Below are positions 28,049 through 36,791 of a DNA stretch of 64,000 nucleotides, in pieces. The translations under genes and the position numbers were made by a program. The stretch comes from Olsenella sp. oral taxon 807 (GTDB lineage Bacteria > Actinomycetota > Coriobacteriia > Coriobacteriales > Atopobiaceae), in assembly GCF_001189515.2 (NCBI RefSeq), contig NZ_CP012069.2, forward strand, positions 2,108,001 to 2,172,000. The letters are read 5' to 3'. The notes under the pieces are model-generated. The model was not told where the DNA came from. It ran no database searches and saw only the letters and a program-made list of their open reading frames with translations. Each line of letters opens with the position of its first letter. Within the stretch, counting starts at the first letter, position 1.

Positions 28049-28998
28049 CCATTTTTGCGCCATGATGGAACGGTCGGGACGGACGGGCGGCGGGAGGACC
28101 GGGGATGGCACCGGGCAGACAGGCGAGCCTCACGCAGGCCGGGTGGGAGGGCAGGGCCAGGCGCACGAGGCGGGCCGAGCTCCCCGGCCAGACGCGCCCC
28201 GCGCGGTGCTGGCCGGACCTGTCCGACGTCGCCTGCGAGGACGCCTGCCACGGCTCGCGCTCGGTCCGCGACTTCGTGGGGTGCCGGTACCGCGTGCCCG
28301 ACGCCTGCGACCCCCGGGGACTTTCGCCACCTCCCGGGGGAGAGCGACGTCGGGAGGGCCCTGCCCGGCGTCGTGGTCGCCCGCCCCGGGGCGGCCGGCC
28401 TGGCCGTGCGCGGCGGCTCGGTGGCCGGCGCCACGACCATGGAGGCGCCCGGCCCGCCCGAGAGCGTCTCGGGCTCGCGCGAGCCCGAGACGCGCCTGGC
28501 CGAGAGGGGCAACCAGTGGCACTTCGGCACGAGGTGCCACTCGGGCGAGGACGCCGGCAGCGGCCACGCCGACGCGACCTGGCGGGGCGTCGCCAGGCGC
28601 GAGAAGGTCCGCTCGGACCCGCGCCTCCCCGGGGCCGGCTGGCGCGTCGCGATGGGCCCCTCCAGGCCCGGGGCCGCACGGCGGGCCCGGTGGGACGGGC
28701 GCGGGGAGGGGCGGCGCCGAGGCCTCCGTGCGCGCGAGGGCAAGCGCCCCTGCCAGATCGCCAGGCGGACCTTCGGCTACGCGAGGGTCCGCTACCGCGG
28801 CATCGCGAAGGGGGCGAGTGCACATCCCCGCCCTGCTCGCCAGCGCCAACCTGCCCGTGTGCGCCAGGGCCGGGAGACAGGCGGAGTTCCTGGGGGGCCG
28901 CCTGACGGCGGCCGAGGGGACAGGTGTGCCGCGAGGGCGCCCGGAGGGGCCCGGGACGCCCGGGGAGGCCGCAGGGGTCCGAATATGACCAAAAATCG
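28049..28998 (+). pseudogene. Degenerate IS5-type transposase and element
   Basis: Spread over frames are LSDVACEDACHGSRSVRDF and VPDACD, then AVRGGSVAGATTMEAP, ERGNQWHFGTRCHSGEDAGS, and finally ARRTFGYARVRYRGIAKG. These match in order the helical region, first-Asp strand, KKGNQWHFG segment and C-terminal RYRGLAK part of IS5-family transposases of a different subgroup from the intact one at 5.7 kb. Frames change at least twice, and the Glu box reads EGKRPCQIARR. Imperfect inverted repeats (CCATTTTTGCGCCAT / ATGACCAAAAATCGA) mark both ends. Confidence 0.75.
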
Positions 28999-29519
28999 AC
29001 CGATTGCCAGGGGTTCTAGCAGGGGTTGAACACTTATTCTGCGTCTCCTTAGTGACTGGAGCTTACTCCACGGCAAGAGCCGGGGAGGTCTCGCCGAACT
29101 ACATTTAGGTGTGAACTCAGCCGCTCGCCATCGTTCGGTGTTCTCGCAGCCCCTGCGTTTACTCACCAGCTGGTTGCGCTTGTTCTCCGTTATCGCGCCC
29201 GAAGTGGGGCTTGGTGCCGGGTTCCAGGCGAGTTCCGGTCTTTGGACGATCTCGCGGAGCTGGAGATAAAAATGGCCGCTGGTCAGGAGGCTCGTTGAGT
29301 TCACGCTTCCCCGTTTTGCGTCTATTGAGCGGGAATGATGAAAGTGAAGCAGGTATGGCTTAAATCCGCCATTCCTGAGTCCCCAATAAGTGGTCTGATA
29401 ACAAATTGACAACATCCTATATCCTGACCTTACTTCTGTGATGCCTGCGGCTTGTGGGCAACGGACAGAAAGTAGGAGGAGCAGGCTTCCACCAAGCCGT
29501 ATGTTCGGTAGAGACCTGC
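28999..29519. other. Lower-GC stretch, no gene recognised
   Basis: About 520 bases of visibly lower GC than the flanks, where the composition shifts into an imported island. It contains one half of an AACAAATTGACAACA direct repeat (29400-29414). A 481-codon minus-strand frame crosses this stretch and several unrelated remnants and is spurious. Confidence 0.5.
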
Positions 29520-30018
29520 TCTTCTTTGTTCCGGGGTATCTATCAGACGGATGAGGAAAAGGAACATGCCTTTGAGTATGCCGAGAAGATTGCAGGCAAG
29601 TTTGACGCGGATGCCCATCTGACCAGACCAAAGCCCCATCCGACAACGCTCGCCCAGAAGATGCATGCCCACGCCATGCCGAGACAGCTTGCCATGCCGA
29701 GGGACGCTCCATGCGGTTGCCCCTGTTTTCAGGCGCAAGGAACTGAACGGCGAATGTGTCTCGAAGCTGAATCCGTTCTTCACCATCTGGTGCGTGATAG
29801 AGGACATCTTCCTGGCGGCAACATCCGAGGGGCTGGCCTGCTCTATGCGGGCACCGCCGAGCGAGGAGCATGGCCGCGTGAAGATAAAGCTGAAGGTGCC
29901 GGCTGCCTACATGATTCCGGCTTTCATTGGCATGGGCTACGCTGATCCGAAAGAGCCGGAGGTAGAACAGGACATTGCGAACCTTGAGGAACAGGTGCAT
30001 TCTGGCAGATGGAAATAG
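29520..30018 (+). pseudogene. Nitroreductase-family remnant
   Basis: The 3' part (from about 29.75 kb) reads LNPFFTIWCVIEDIFLAATSEGLACSMR, in two blocks, then VPAAYMIPAFIGMGYADPKEPE and ends with HSGRWK and a stop. That is the C-terminal FMN-binding half of nitroreductases. The 5' part is in another frame (QTDEEKEHAFEYAEKIAGKF) and the N-terminal Arg/Ser FMN-contact region is not found. GC is clearly lower than in the neighbours, so it was imported and then damaged. Confidence 0.7.
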
Positions 30019-30079
30019 GGTGCTCCAGACAGATCCCGCTTTCGCGAGGAGAGCGAGATGCACGCGCTGGCAGGGATGA

Positions 30080-30108
30080 TTGACACCATATATGACACCA
30101 TATATAAT
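30080..30108 (+). promoter_or_regulatory. hicAB promoter with repeat operator
   Basis: A textbook sigma-70 promoter: TTGACA (30080-30085), 17 bases, TATAAT (30103-30108). The spacer is formed by two tandem copies of GACACCATATAT, a likely binding site for the HicB ribbon-helix-helix domain and so for autoregulation. Confidence 0.85.
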
Positions 30109-30125
30109 GAAGACGGGAGCTAAGG

Positions 30126-30374
30126 ATGTCCAGATGGGATAAATTACTGAGCAGGATCCTTTCGCTGTCGAAGGATATGCGATTTGGCGAATTGAAGAAG
30201 ATCCTCGAAAGCTACGGCTACGAAATGAACGCACCAAGGAGCGGAGGCAGTCACTATACGTTCCGTAAGCCGGGGAAGAATCCGATCACAATTCCAAAGC
30301 ATGAACCGGTCAAGAAGATATACGTCGATATGGTTCGAGAAGTAGTGGAGGAATCGGCACATGAAAACGATTGA
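30126..30374 (+). CDS. hicA: HicA-type toxin (mRNA interferase)
   Basis: 82 residues. HicA toxins are dsRBD-fold ribonucleases whose active site is a conserved Gly-Ser-His. Here GGSHYTFRKPGK is followed by ITIPKHEPVKKIYVDMV, the typical second half. An 17-residue N-terminal extension precedes FGELKKILESYGYEM and is seen in a subset of HicA proteins. GGGAG before the ATG supports this start. The gene ends 14 bases inside hicB, so toxin and antitoxin are coupled. It lies in a lower-GC island and appears intact. Confidence 0.93.
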   Translation: MSRWDKLLSRILSLSKDMRFGELKKILESYGYEMNAPRSGGSHYTFRKPGKNPITIPKHEPVKKIYVDMVREVVEESAHEND

Positions 30375-30723
30375 GTATTATATGGGTCTTCCGTATCGCC
30401 TGGAAATCCTTCCGGATCCGGATGAAGGCGGCTATGTAGCGCGTTATCTGGATCTTCCTGGATGTATTACAGTTGGGGATTCCATGGAGAGCGTTGCAAA
30501 AAACGCCGAGGACGCAAAGAAGGAATGGCTGACTGCGGCCATGGAGAATGGCACCCAGATTGCAGAGCCAGTGGATATGGCAGGGTATTCAGGGCAGTTC
30601 AAGCTCCGTATCCCAAAGAGCCTTCACAGGAGGTTGGCTGAGCACTCCAAAGAAGAAGGAGTCAGCATGAATCAGTACTGTGTCTATCTGCTCTCCAAGA
30701 ACGATGCGTTGGAGAGGGTATGA
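30361..30723 (+). CDS. hicB: HicB-type antitoxin
   Basis: 120 residues. The N-terminal partial RNase H fold shows YRLEILPDPDEGGYVARYLDLPGC, in blocks, and GDSMESVAKNAEDAKKEWL, which binds and covers HicA. The C-terminal segment FKLRIPKSLHRRLAEHSKEEGVSMNQY is a ribbon-helix-helix DNA-binding domain, so this is the RHH class of HicB and probably represses the promoter at 30080. Overlaps hicA by 14 bases. Confidence 0.94.
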   Translation: MKTIEYYMGLPYRLEILPDPDEGGYVARYLDLPGCITVGDSMESVAKNAEDAKKEWLTAAMENGTQIAEPVDMAGYSGQFKLRIPKSLHRRLAEHSKEEGVSMNQYCVYLLSKNDALERV

Positions 30724-30763
30724 GTATGGACTGATGGCAGCTTGTGACAACAATTTGACAACA

Positions 30764-31033
30764 GCAGGTCGTATGCCCTGCAGAAGTAGGATAAACGGAG
30801 CCAATCGGAGTCAGACCATACCAAGGAACAAAACCTAAATGGGGTTAGAAAGCGTATTTCATTCTCGAGCTGGAATAGGGTTCCCCGAAGTAAAAGGCAT
30901 AGTTAACGGGGTGCTTTTCACTAATCTATAGAATGTACCCCGGTAACTTGCCAATTCTGCCGCCGTCAGTGTTTCGACATGGGTTGTCGTAAATTGAGGC
31001 TGGGGACGATTTGCATCCTAAATTCCCGGAGAG
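30764..31033. other. Short gap with no feature recognised
   Basis: 270 bases of low GC after hicB. It contains several short inverted stretches but no gene, promoter or repeat that I could support. Confidence 0.4.
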
Positions 31034-32500
31034 TTATGACGTGGTCGGCAACCCGTAGCCCAGCCTGTCGAAGATGTCGCGCTGCCTCCCGGTGACCTCG
31101 CACGCGCGGGGGCGGTGGCCCTCCCGCGCGTGGCGCCCGGTCGCCCCCGCCTCGTCGAGGAGGCCCCCGGGCGCGTGGTCTTCGTCGAGGCCGCCCCCGC
31201 GCGTCCGCCTGCGCAGCCACGCCGCCGGCACGAGCGCGACGAACACGACGAGGGGCCTGCCGGCCAGGGTCCCCTCGGCGGACACGCGCGGCGTGCGGAA
31301 GCCGGGCAGCCCCCTGGCGTCGCCGGAGCGCTTCTCGATGGCGTCCTTGTCGTGGCAGGCCGCCAGCGCCCCGAGGGGCCCCGTGACCTCGTTCGAGAGC
31401 GGGGCGAGGCGTCCCGCGCGGGCCGTGGCCGCCGCGATGGCGCCGTCCCCGCCCACCGGCCTGCCGCGCACGACCCCGGAGCGCTGTCGCAGTGGCGCCC
31501 GTGGACCCGGGCGCGCCTGCCGGCGGCGAGCTCGGAGGCGCAGGCGCGCGGCAGCGCCACGAGCTCCCGCTCGGCCTCGGCCGCCCTGGAGGCGTCGAAG
31601 AAGAGGTGCACGTAGCTGCGCCGCCTGGCCCCGGCGACGTCGCCCCTGCGCGGCCGCCTCTCCCCGTGGTCCCACCCGTGCGCGATCCCCGTGCCGCACG
31701 GCCCGGTCGCCGGGTCGTAGTTCCCCCAGCCCCCGGGCTCCCCGGCGCGCGCGTCGACGGCGTCCCTGAACAGCCTCAGCGACGTCGGCATGCCCACCGG
31801 GAACTCGAGGTGCCCGCGACCCCGCGGTAGCACGGCGGCATGCCGCCGCCGTGCCCCACCGGCATCGCGAGGCTCGCCTGCGGGAGCGGCACGCGGTCCT
31901 CGTCGCGGCCCCGCCGGACCTGGGCTAGCGCCTCCGAGCGCGACGATATCGACGTGGTGTCGCAGGACAGCCGGTCGCCCTCCCCGTGCCTCCTCGCCAG
32001 GGAGTCGCAGAGGGCGTCGCGCTCCGCCTCGCCGATCGAGGCCAGCAGCTCCGAGGAGCGCTGGGAGGCGATCGGGGCGCCGTGGGGCGTGGCGTGGGTG
32101 GCCGCGTACCTGGGGAAACGCGACAGCGGGGCGGAGCCCTCGCAGACCACGTGGTGGGCCAGTGACAGCACCTGGTCCCACGTCCCCGGCAGCGCGCGCC
32201 CGGGCGCGGCGGCGACGCCCGACTCGTCGGCCACGGCGTCGAGCAGCGCGCACGCGCCGCAGGACCCCCGCCTGGAGGCGGGCGACGGGGCCGACGCCTT
32301 GGTCGGCCTGTTGGGCACGGCCTTGCCGGTCTCTGGGTCGACGTGCCCGACCAGCCCGCGCCTGCCGTAGCGCGACTGCTTCCTCCTTGGCTCCCACCTC
32401 GCCTCGGCCTCGCACGCGCACGCGGTGCCCGTGCGCCCGTCGGCCTGACTCATCGGGGCCACGCCAGCCCTCCCCGCCGTCAGGGGACCGCGTCATGCAC
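31034..32500 (-). pseudogene. IS1634/IS4-type transposase, multiply frameshifted
   Basis: Blocks found in order on the minus strand, in changing frames: ALLDAVADESG, LPGTWDQVLSLAHHVVCEGS, RFPRYAATHATPHGAPI, RLSCDTTSIS (first catalytic Asp), NYDPATGPCGT, LSNEVTGPLGALAACHDKDAIEK (Glu region), RTPRVSAEGTLAGRPLVVFVAL and EVTGRQRDIFDRLGYG at the end. This is the layout of IS1634-type DDE transposases, distinct in sequence from the intact one at 37.4 kb. At least three frame changes make it inactive. Its 5' end abuts the truncated yhcG-like gene. Confidence 0.8.
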
Positions 32501-32588
32501 TATGTGACGCATGGCGTGGTCACAGGGCACAGGACATGGGAGCCGGACGGGCTCCCATGCACGATTCATCTACATGATGTGGTGGCAA

Positions 32589-33077
32589 TCAGCTCGCGTC
32601 ACACAAAGACGGGAATGCAGGGGACTCAATCTTCATCGCAAGGACGTTTCGACTCCAACCGTTTTTCACTGCCTCTTCTGCGTACCAGAGCCTAGCCTCG
32701 GTCGTATTGAGCTTGGACATGAGAACGATATTTGTGCCCCAAGGCAATTCTCCAACAGCCTGTTGGAGAATTGCCTCCTCGGACCACATCTCCGAGAATT
32801 GCCTCATATAGTGAAGGTTCGTGGGAGAAAAGCCGCGCATATTAGGAAATGCCTTGCGCAAATCCCAAGAGACACGATCAATGACTTTAGCGCCCCAGCC
32901 ATGTTCTTCTTGCGCCTGGCGGATTGCATTGCCAACGCGCCAATAAAGCAGAGTCATCTCCGTATTCGCATGCAGCACGACGCTCAACCGTGTGCTTTGT
33001 ATCTCGTCCTTTATGTGACCTATCAGCTCGGCGTACGGCACACCATAGCTTGCGGCTGGAACGGATGCCGGGAACAA
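32589..33077 (-). CDS. YhcG-like DUF1016 N-terminal domain, truncated
   Basis: 162 residues. The conserved start of DUF1016/YhcG proteins is visible: YAELIGHIKDEIQSTR, LLYWRVGNAI, GAKVIDRVSWDLRKAFP, GFSPTNLHYMRQFSEMW, LPWGTNIVLMSKL and ARLWYAEEAVKNGWSRNVL. Just after AMKIES homology stops and ten unrelated residues lead to a stop, so the C-terminal PDDEXK nuclease domain is missing. The start is a TTG with GGAGGGTGGCGCC upstream. Full-length relatives are RNA/DNA-binding nuclease-like proteins often near restriction systems; this one probably cannot cut. Confidence 0.75.
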   Translation of the reverse strand: MFPASVPAASYGVPYAELIGHIKDEIQSTRLSVVLHANTEMTLLYWRVGNAIRQAQEEHGWGAKVIDRVSWDLRKAFPNMRGFSPTNLHYMRQFSEMWSEEAILQQAVGELPWGTNIVLMSKLNTTEARLWYAEEAVKNGWSRNVLAMKIESPAFPSLCDAS

Positions 33078-33228
33078 GGCGCCACCCTCCTCTTATCCGA
33101 AGTGGAGTCTTTCCTCGTCGTTTGCCATTGCCAAATCATCCATCTATCGGTATCGAAGACTCAACACTCGCTACTACCGAATTTCAGCCAGACGCTCGCC
33201 CCCCTGTTAGCATCGGGTGATTATAGCC

Positions 33229-33261
33229 CCCATTTGTTCAAAACAACTTGACAGAACACAC
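33229..33261. repeat. 33-base element end, copy 1
   Basis: CCCATTTGTTCAAAACAACT plus 13 more bases is identical to 35482-35514. Sequence on the left side differs between the copies, and to the right both stop after ACACAC-like bases. It looks like one end of an insertion sequence left behind without its body. Confidence 0.6.
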
Positions 33262-33262
33262 G

Positions 33263-33487
33263 AGCCGGTGAGGCCCACCGTCGTCAGCCTAGACCCGGAC
33301 GTGAGCCCCTGCCCCGGGGCGAAGCTCATCGAGCGCGAGGTCGTGCGCGACAGCCGCGCCGCATGGGTCGAGGAGTGGCGGGTCACGGTGTTCTCGGTCG
33401 CCGAGCTTCTGGAGATCCAGCGCGGGGTGGGCGCCCCCCGTCGTCATCGACGGGAGCCGGCTCACCGCCATGGCGAGGGAGGTGTAG
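33263..33487 (+). pseudogene. Unrecognised gene tail
   Basis: Reads EPVRPTVVSLDPDVSPCPGAK, in two blocks, then EREVVRDSRAAWVEEWRV, TVFSVAELLEIQRGVGAP. After a C run with one base too many or few it gives VVIDGSRLTAMAREV and a TAG. It begins right at the repeated element end, so the 5' part was lost by insertion. I do not recognise the family. Confidence 0.45.
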
Positions 33488-33782
33488 GTCCGCTCTGAAG
33501 GTCAAGCAGAAATTAGGCGTACGAGAACGCACTCGATAAGACCCCAACGACGAGTCGCCGCATAACCGGAAGCGAGAATGCCTCAGCTGCCTTCTGCCCA
33601 TTCGGAAATGTCTCGTTATCCAGCAGCCTAAAGATCATGTGGAAAACGAACAACGCGTCCCTACGTCTGCGAAGAGGACCAAGCATCGCTCGCCTCTACC
33701 GAAGTGGCAGGTACGGAGCAAAGCGACAGCTTCTACCGTGATACAATCACTCGAAGCACCCCGCTGACAGAAAGGCTCAACA

Positions 33783-34754
33783 GTGCCACCCAAATCCATC
33801 GACTCCCTCACGAAGCATCTTCGAGATCAGGGGATCTCAATCGGCAGATCAGGGCAAAAGCGGAAACTCAAGAACATCGGCTATTACCACGGATACAAAG
33901 GATTTCGGTTCGTGGGAGATTCGTCAAAAAGGCTTCCCATCAACGATTTCAGTCAGATAGCATCGCTCCATGCCATGGACATGCAGATCAAAACTCTTTT
34001 TTATCCGTACATAATGACGATTGAAACTGCTCTAAAGAACTACACTCTTGAAGCCGTACTCAGCTATGCCAAAAGCGAAGACTTCGATGACATCTACAAG
34101 AACTACCTGACAGCATACAGGGGATATCATCCCAACACGGGAGATTACAAAAAGTCTTGGGCAAACAGGCTCAGACTGCGGCAAACCGTTGACGGGCTAA
34201 TCTTTCGCGAGCAGGATAAAAAGCCATTTTTCAAGCACTTTCGCGATCGAGGAAGGACAATTCCGATCTGGGCCATCTTCGAAGCCATGACCTTGGGAGA
34301 ATTCGGTAATTTCTACGCGTGCCTCGACCGCCCTATTAAAAGCGCAATCGTCGCCGATTTGGGAATGCCTGCCCAGTTTGACTCAGAGGCTCTCCTTCTT
34401 TCCATTATTTTCTCACTAAAGGATTTGAGGAATGCCATCGCTCATAACGCCATTGTTTCGGATGTACGATTCAAGACGGGCGGCATCTCAAAGAACATCG
34501 GAAAGCTATTGAAAAGCGAAGCGGGCATCGACTCGATTAACTTCTCCGACATCACGGACTACGTCATCCTCGTCGTCTATCTTCTCGGGCTACTCAAGCT
34601 CCCCAAAACCGATAGGAAACGACTTGTTTCCGGCTACGAGGGGATTCTTCTTCGCTACAAGAAAGAGCTTCCTCGTGGGATTTACGGTCATTTTGTGCGC
34701 ACCGAAGCCCAGAACAAACTCAAGCTCCTCAAGAAATATGTCATGAAATCGTAG
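33783..34754 (+). CDS. AbiF/Abi_2-family HEPN protein
   Basis: This 323-residue protein has the Abi_2 plan: N-terminal DSLTKHLRDQGISIG, NIGYYHGYKGFRF, LHAMDMQIKTLFYPYIMTIETALKNY, in blocks, IPIWAIFEAMTLGEFGNFY, and LKDLRNAIAHNA. The last holds a HEPN motif Arg216-x4-His221, the catalytic site of HEPN ribonucleases. Family members act in abortive phage infection, presumably by RNA cleavage. The start is a GTG with GAAAGG upstream. A -10-like TACAAT lies at 33742-33747. GC is low compared with the host. The gene is intact and is followed by the structured RNA at 34764. Confidence 0.9.
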   Translation: MPPKSIDSLTKHLRDQGISIGRSGQKRKLKNIGYYHGYKGFRFVGDSSKRLPINDFSQIASLHAMDMQIKTLFYPYIMTIETALKNYTLEAVLSYAKSEDFDDIYKNYLTAYRGYHPNTGDYKKSWANRLRLRQTVDGLIFREQDKKPFFKHFRDRGRTIPIWAIFEAMTLGEFGNFYACLDRPIKSAIVADLGMPAQFDSEALLLSIIFSLKDLRNAIAHNAIVSDVRFKTGGISKNIGKLLKSEAGIDSINFSDITDYVILVVYLLGLLKLPKTDRKRLVSGYEGILLRYKKELPRGIYGHFVRTEAQNKLKLLKKYVMKS

Positions 34755-34763
34755 AAAGCAAGA

Positions 34764-34848
34764 TATTGTGATAGATTATGTTCGTAATAGCGGTGGTAGC
34801 CTTCGGGCGACACCTGGAAGGGTCCGACAAGTTCGGGCCCTTCTTTTT
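34764..34848 (+). ncRNA. Structured RNA behind the AbiF gene (abiF RNA candidate)
   Basis: Directly after the AbiF stop lies a stem GGTG/CACC (34792-34814) enclosing a GCC-TTCG-GGC tetraloop hairpin, then a strong terminator stem GAAGGG..CCGA/TCGG..CCCTTC with five T (34817-34848). The 3' end is therefore well defined; the 5' end is a guess. An 'abiF RNA' motif has been described beside such genes and proposed as an RNA antitoxin. I recognise the context, not a scored match. Confidence 0.6.
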
Positions 34849-34879
34849 GGCTCTCCGGGGTTTTGGTGGGTAGCACGGG

Positions 34880-34923
34880 CTAGGACAGCGATGATAAAGT
34901 CGCCGATCTTGTCCCTTCGGGAC
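34880..34923. repeat. Solitary IS5-type end
   Basis: CTAGGACAGCGATGATAAAG and the following bases to GTCCCTTCGGGAC match the left end of the IS5 element (5703-5746) with about three differences. No transposase follows; the sequence goes on into a degraded IstB/DnaC-like gene. It is a remnant of a related element. Confidence 0.75.
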
Positions 34924-35029
34924 TGTTAGAGTCAGGTTATTTTAGCCTTCCGTAGAGTCAGGTGAGAATCGCCAATCCCAGTCAAATCAGAATCGCCAGT
35001 ACGCCGGAATCGTCAATTTCCTTGTCCTT

Positions 35030-36007
35030 ATCTTCCCTGCCCAGCCTGCGGGATGCCCGGCTGGGTCTTGGCCGCCACAGGCGCCGTCCCCGCCGCATAG
35101 GTCCTCGGGCCCGCACCGCGGAGGCTTGGCCCCCTCGCCACGAGCAGCGTCGCGTCATCGAGGACGCGCAGGAGCGTCGGGCCCTCGCGCTCGCATCGGC
35201 GTTCGACAACGCGGAGTGGCGGCCCGGCGCGCTCCCTGCCGGACGCGCGGCGCCCGATCTCGTCGACCGCAAGGCAGTCTGCCCTCGCGAGCGTGCCCGT
35301 CACGCTGTCCCCGCCTCCGGGCCCGGCGGGGCCCGCCAGCCTGTCGCGCAGCTCGCGGGCCTTGACATGATGCGACCGCGCGCCCCGCGCGCGGCACCCG
35401 CGCGCGTAGGTCCGGGCAAGATGGGTCTTCCTGTGCCCACGGGCCCGTAGATTGTTTTGGTCCAAGATTCCCACCGCAGTCCCATTTGTTCAAAACAACT
35501 TGACAGAACACACCGTGGATGAAAAGCCCTATTCCGCGCCCAGGAGCGTAAGACTCGACGAGCGCGGCGCAGGTGGGGTCGTTGATCGCCGCGTCCTGCG
35601 TCCTGGTAGTGCTTTCCCACGCCTGCCCACCGGACCCTGGCGCAGCGCTCCTCCGCCTCCTTTGCAGCCTCGCGGGTCTCCGTCTCGGCCGCAGCCCTGA
35701 GCTCACCCGGTCAGCCACACGGCTCGTGGGAGACCCAGAGCACCCTGCCCTCGACGTTGATGCCGAGCCTCCCCAGGGGCTTGCCGCAGTGCGGGCACAG
35801 CAGCGGATCCGGCGCCTGCGGCTCCAGATCGAGCTCCCTGGCGTCCTTGGGCGTGAGCATTCCCAGACCCTCCTCGCGCACCCACGCCCGCGCGGTCCTT
35901 TCCTCTCTCCACTTTCGTATCCTCTCTTTCATATTGGGTAACATCACGTCAACTTGGCCGGGACACGCTGTCATGCGAACCGGGATGCCGGGGTGACCTC
36001 GCGTCAT
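35030..36007 (-). pseudogene. DnaC/IstB-like AAA+ ATPase with Cys4 N-terminus, disrupted
   Basis: The start (MLPNMKERIRKW at 35944, or upstream to 36007) leads to CPHCGKPLGRLG and GRVLWVSHEPCG, a zinc-binding N-terminus, and then an in-frame TGA. Other frames continue with YAPGRGIGLFIHG, and after a ~60-base foreign insert with KTHLARTYARGCRARGARSH and RADCLAVDEIGRRASGRERAG (Walker B). The insert sits exactly where the P-loop GxxGxGKT should be. Such helicase-loader-like ATPases are typical of phage and integrative-element replication modules. Clearly dead. Confidence 0.65.
35482..35514. repeat. 33-base element end, copy 2
   Basis: Identical to 33229-33261, here inside the Walker A region of the DnaC/IstB-like remnant. 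With ~30 further bases (to about 35452) it forms the foreign insert there. Confidence 0.65.
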
Positions 36008-36036
36008 CCCCCCTCGCAGACGGATGACGCGAGGTC
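35995..36036. terminator. Perfect 15-bp hairpin
   Basis: GACCTCGCGTCATCC faces GGATGACGCGAGGTC across a 12-base loop, between two minus-strand remnants. No T-run follows on either strand, so a terminator role is uncertain. Confidence 0.5.
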
Positions 36037-36319
36037 AGGGGTCGAAGAGAGTCGGATCATGCCTCCGGGCGACGTCGAGGGCGCGCTTGCTGACGCGGAT
36101 GTTTCTATCGACGCGCTTCTCGGGAAGGAGGCCTCGGCCGGCGATCCTGCATACCGTCTTGCGGGAAACGTGAGCGTAGAGTTCGATGTCGCGCTCGTCG
36201 AGGAGCAAGTCCGTGCCCGCAGCCTCTGCGGCAGCTATGCGCGCGAGCCCCTCGCAGTCAGCCTCGTTTTGCGGGAAGAAGCGGTCCTCTCGGAAGGGAG
36301 CGTCGCCCTCCTTTGTGAA
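36035..36319 (-). pseudogene. Unrecognised gene remnant upstream of the DnaC-like remnant
   Basis: About 95 codons without a start: PFREDRFFPQNEADCEGLAR, LLLDERDIELYAHVSRKTVC, LPEKRVDRNIRVSKRALDVA, ending HDPTLFDP and TGA. It begins straight after an in-frame TGA. The helical, basic character and position ahead of a helicase-loader-like gene suggest a replication or excision gene of an integrative element, but I recognise no family. Confidence 0.4.
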
Positions 36320-36791
36320 TCAAAACGTAAACTTCTGGTAGCCAATGGACGCCTCTCTATCACTCAGGTGGACTGCCGTAGCCGCACGGTGCCCGCAGGG
36401 GACCCGCATGACCCCGGATGAGGCGGTTATAGGGCCGTGGGGAAAGCGCCTGCTGGGGGCGAGGGAGACAAGTGGCCGCAAGTGGCCGAGCCACAGAACC
36501 GACACGTAGAGGGCGAGGCAGGCCAAACGTCTCTGGCCATGATTGAAGGGCCGACCGGCCAAGCCTGCTGCGAACTTCTTCGCCCCTTGGGAGCGTGATC
36601 AGATGACCTCCGACTCGGTGTTGCCCCCTATGTTTCCGTTCGACCCTCCCATGCTCGGCCATCCCCCTGCCGTCTGACGGCAGGTGACACCAACGTGCCC
36701 AAAAGACGTCCTGGCGTCACCGCATCACATGGCACGAGGAAGCGTGGACACAAAACGTCCCATGAAGGAGTCTAAAAGAGAGGCTTCGTGA
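36320..36791. other. No gene recognised
   Basis: About 470 bases with short overlapping frames on both strands and no homology I recognise. Confidence 0.4.

Larger units (their letters stand above)
29400..30763. repeat. Imperfect 15-base direct repeats bounding the hicAB island
   Basis: AACAAATTGACAACA (29400-29414) and AACAATTTGACAACA (30749-30763) differ in one base and enclose the nitroreductase remnant and hicAB. They could be attachment-site halves of a small integrated segment. No integrase lies between them. Confidence 0.4.

Noticed and set aside
28792-30237. 481-codon minus-strand open frame
   Set aside because: It crosses an IS remnant, a low-GC gap and the antisense of the nitroreductase remnant, has no family resemblance and no ribosome binding site. 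It is open by chance.
31018-32695. Long overlapping frames on both strands, apparently novel proteins
   Set aside because: Conserved transposase blocks occur in order but in different frames, which shows a degraded IS1634-type transposase and not new genes.
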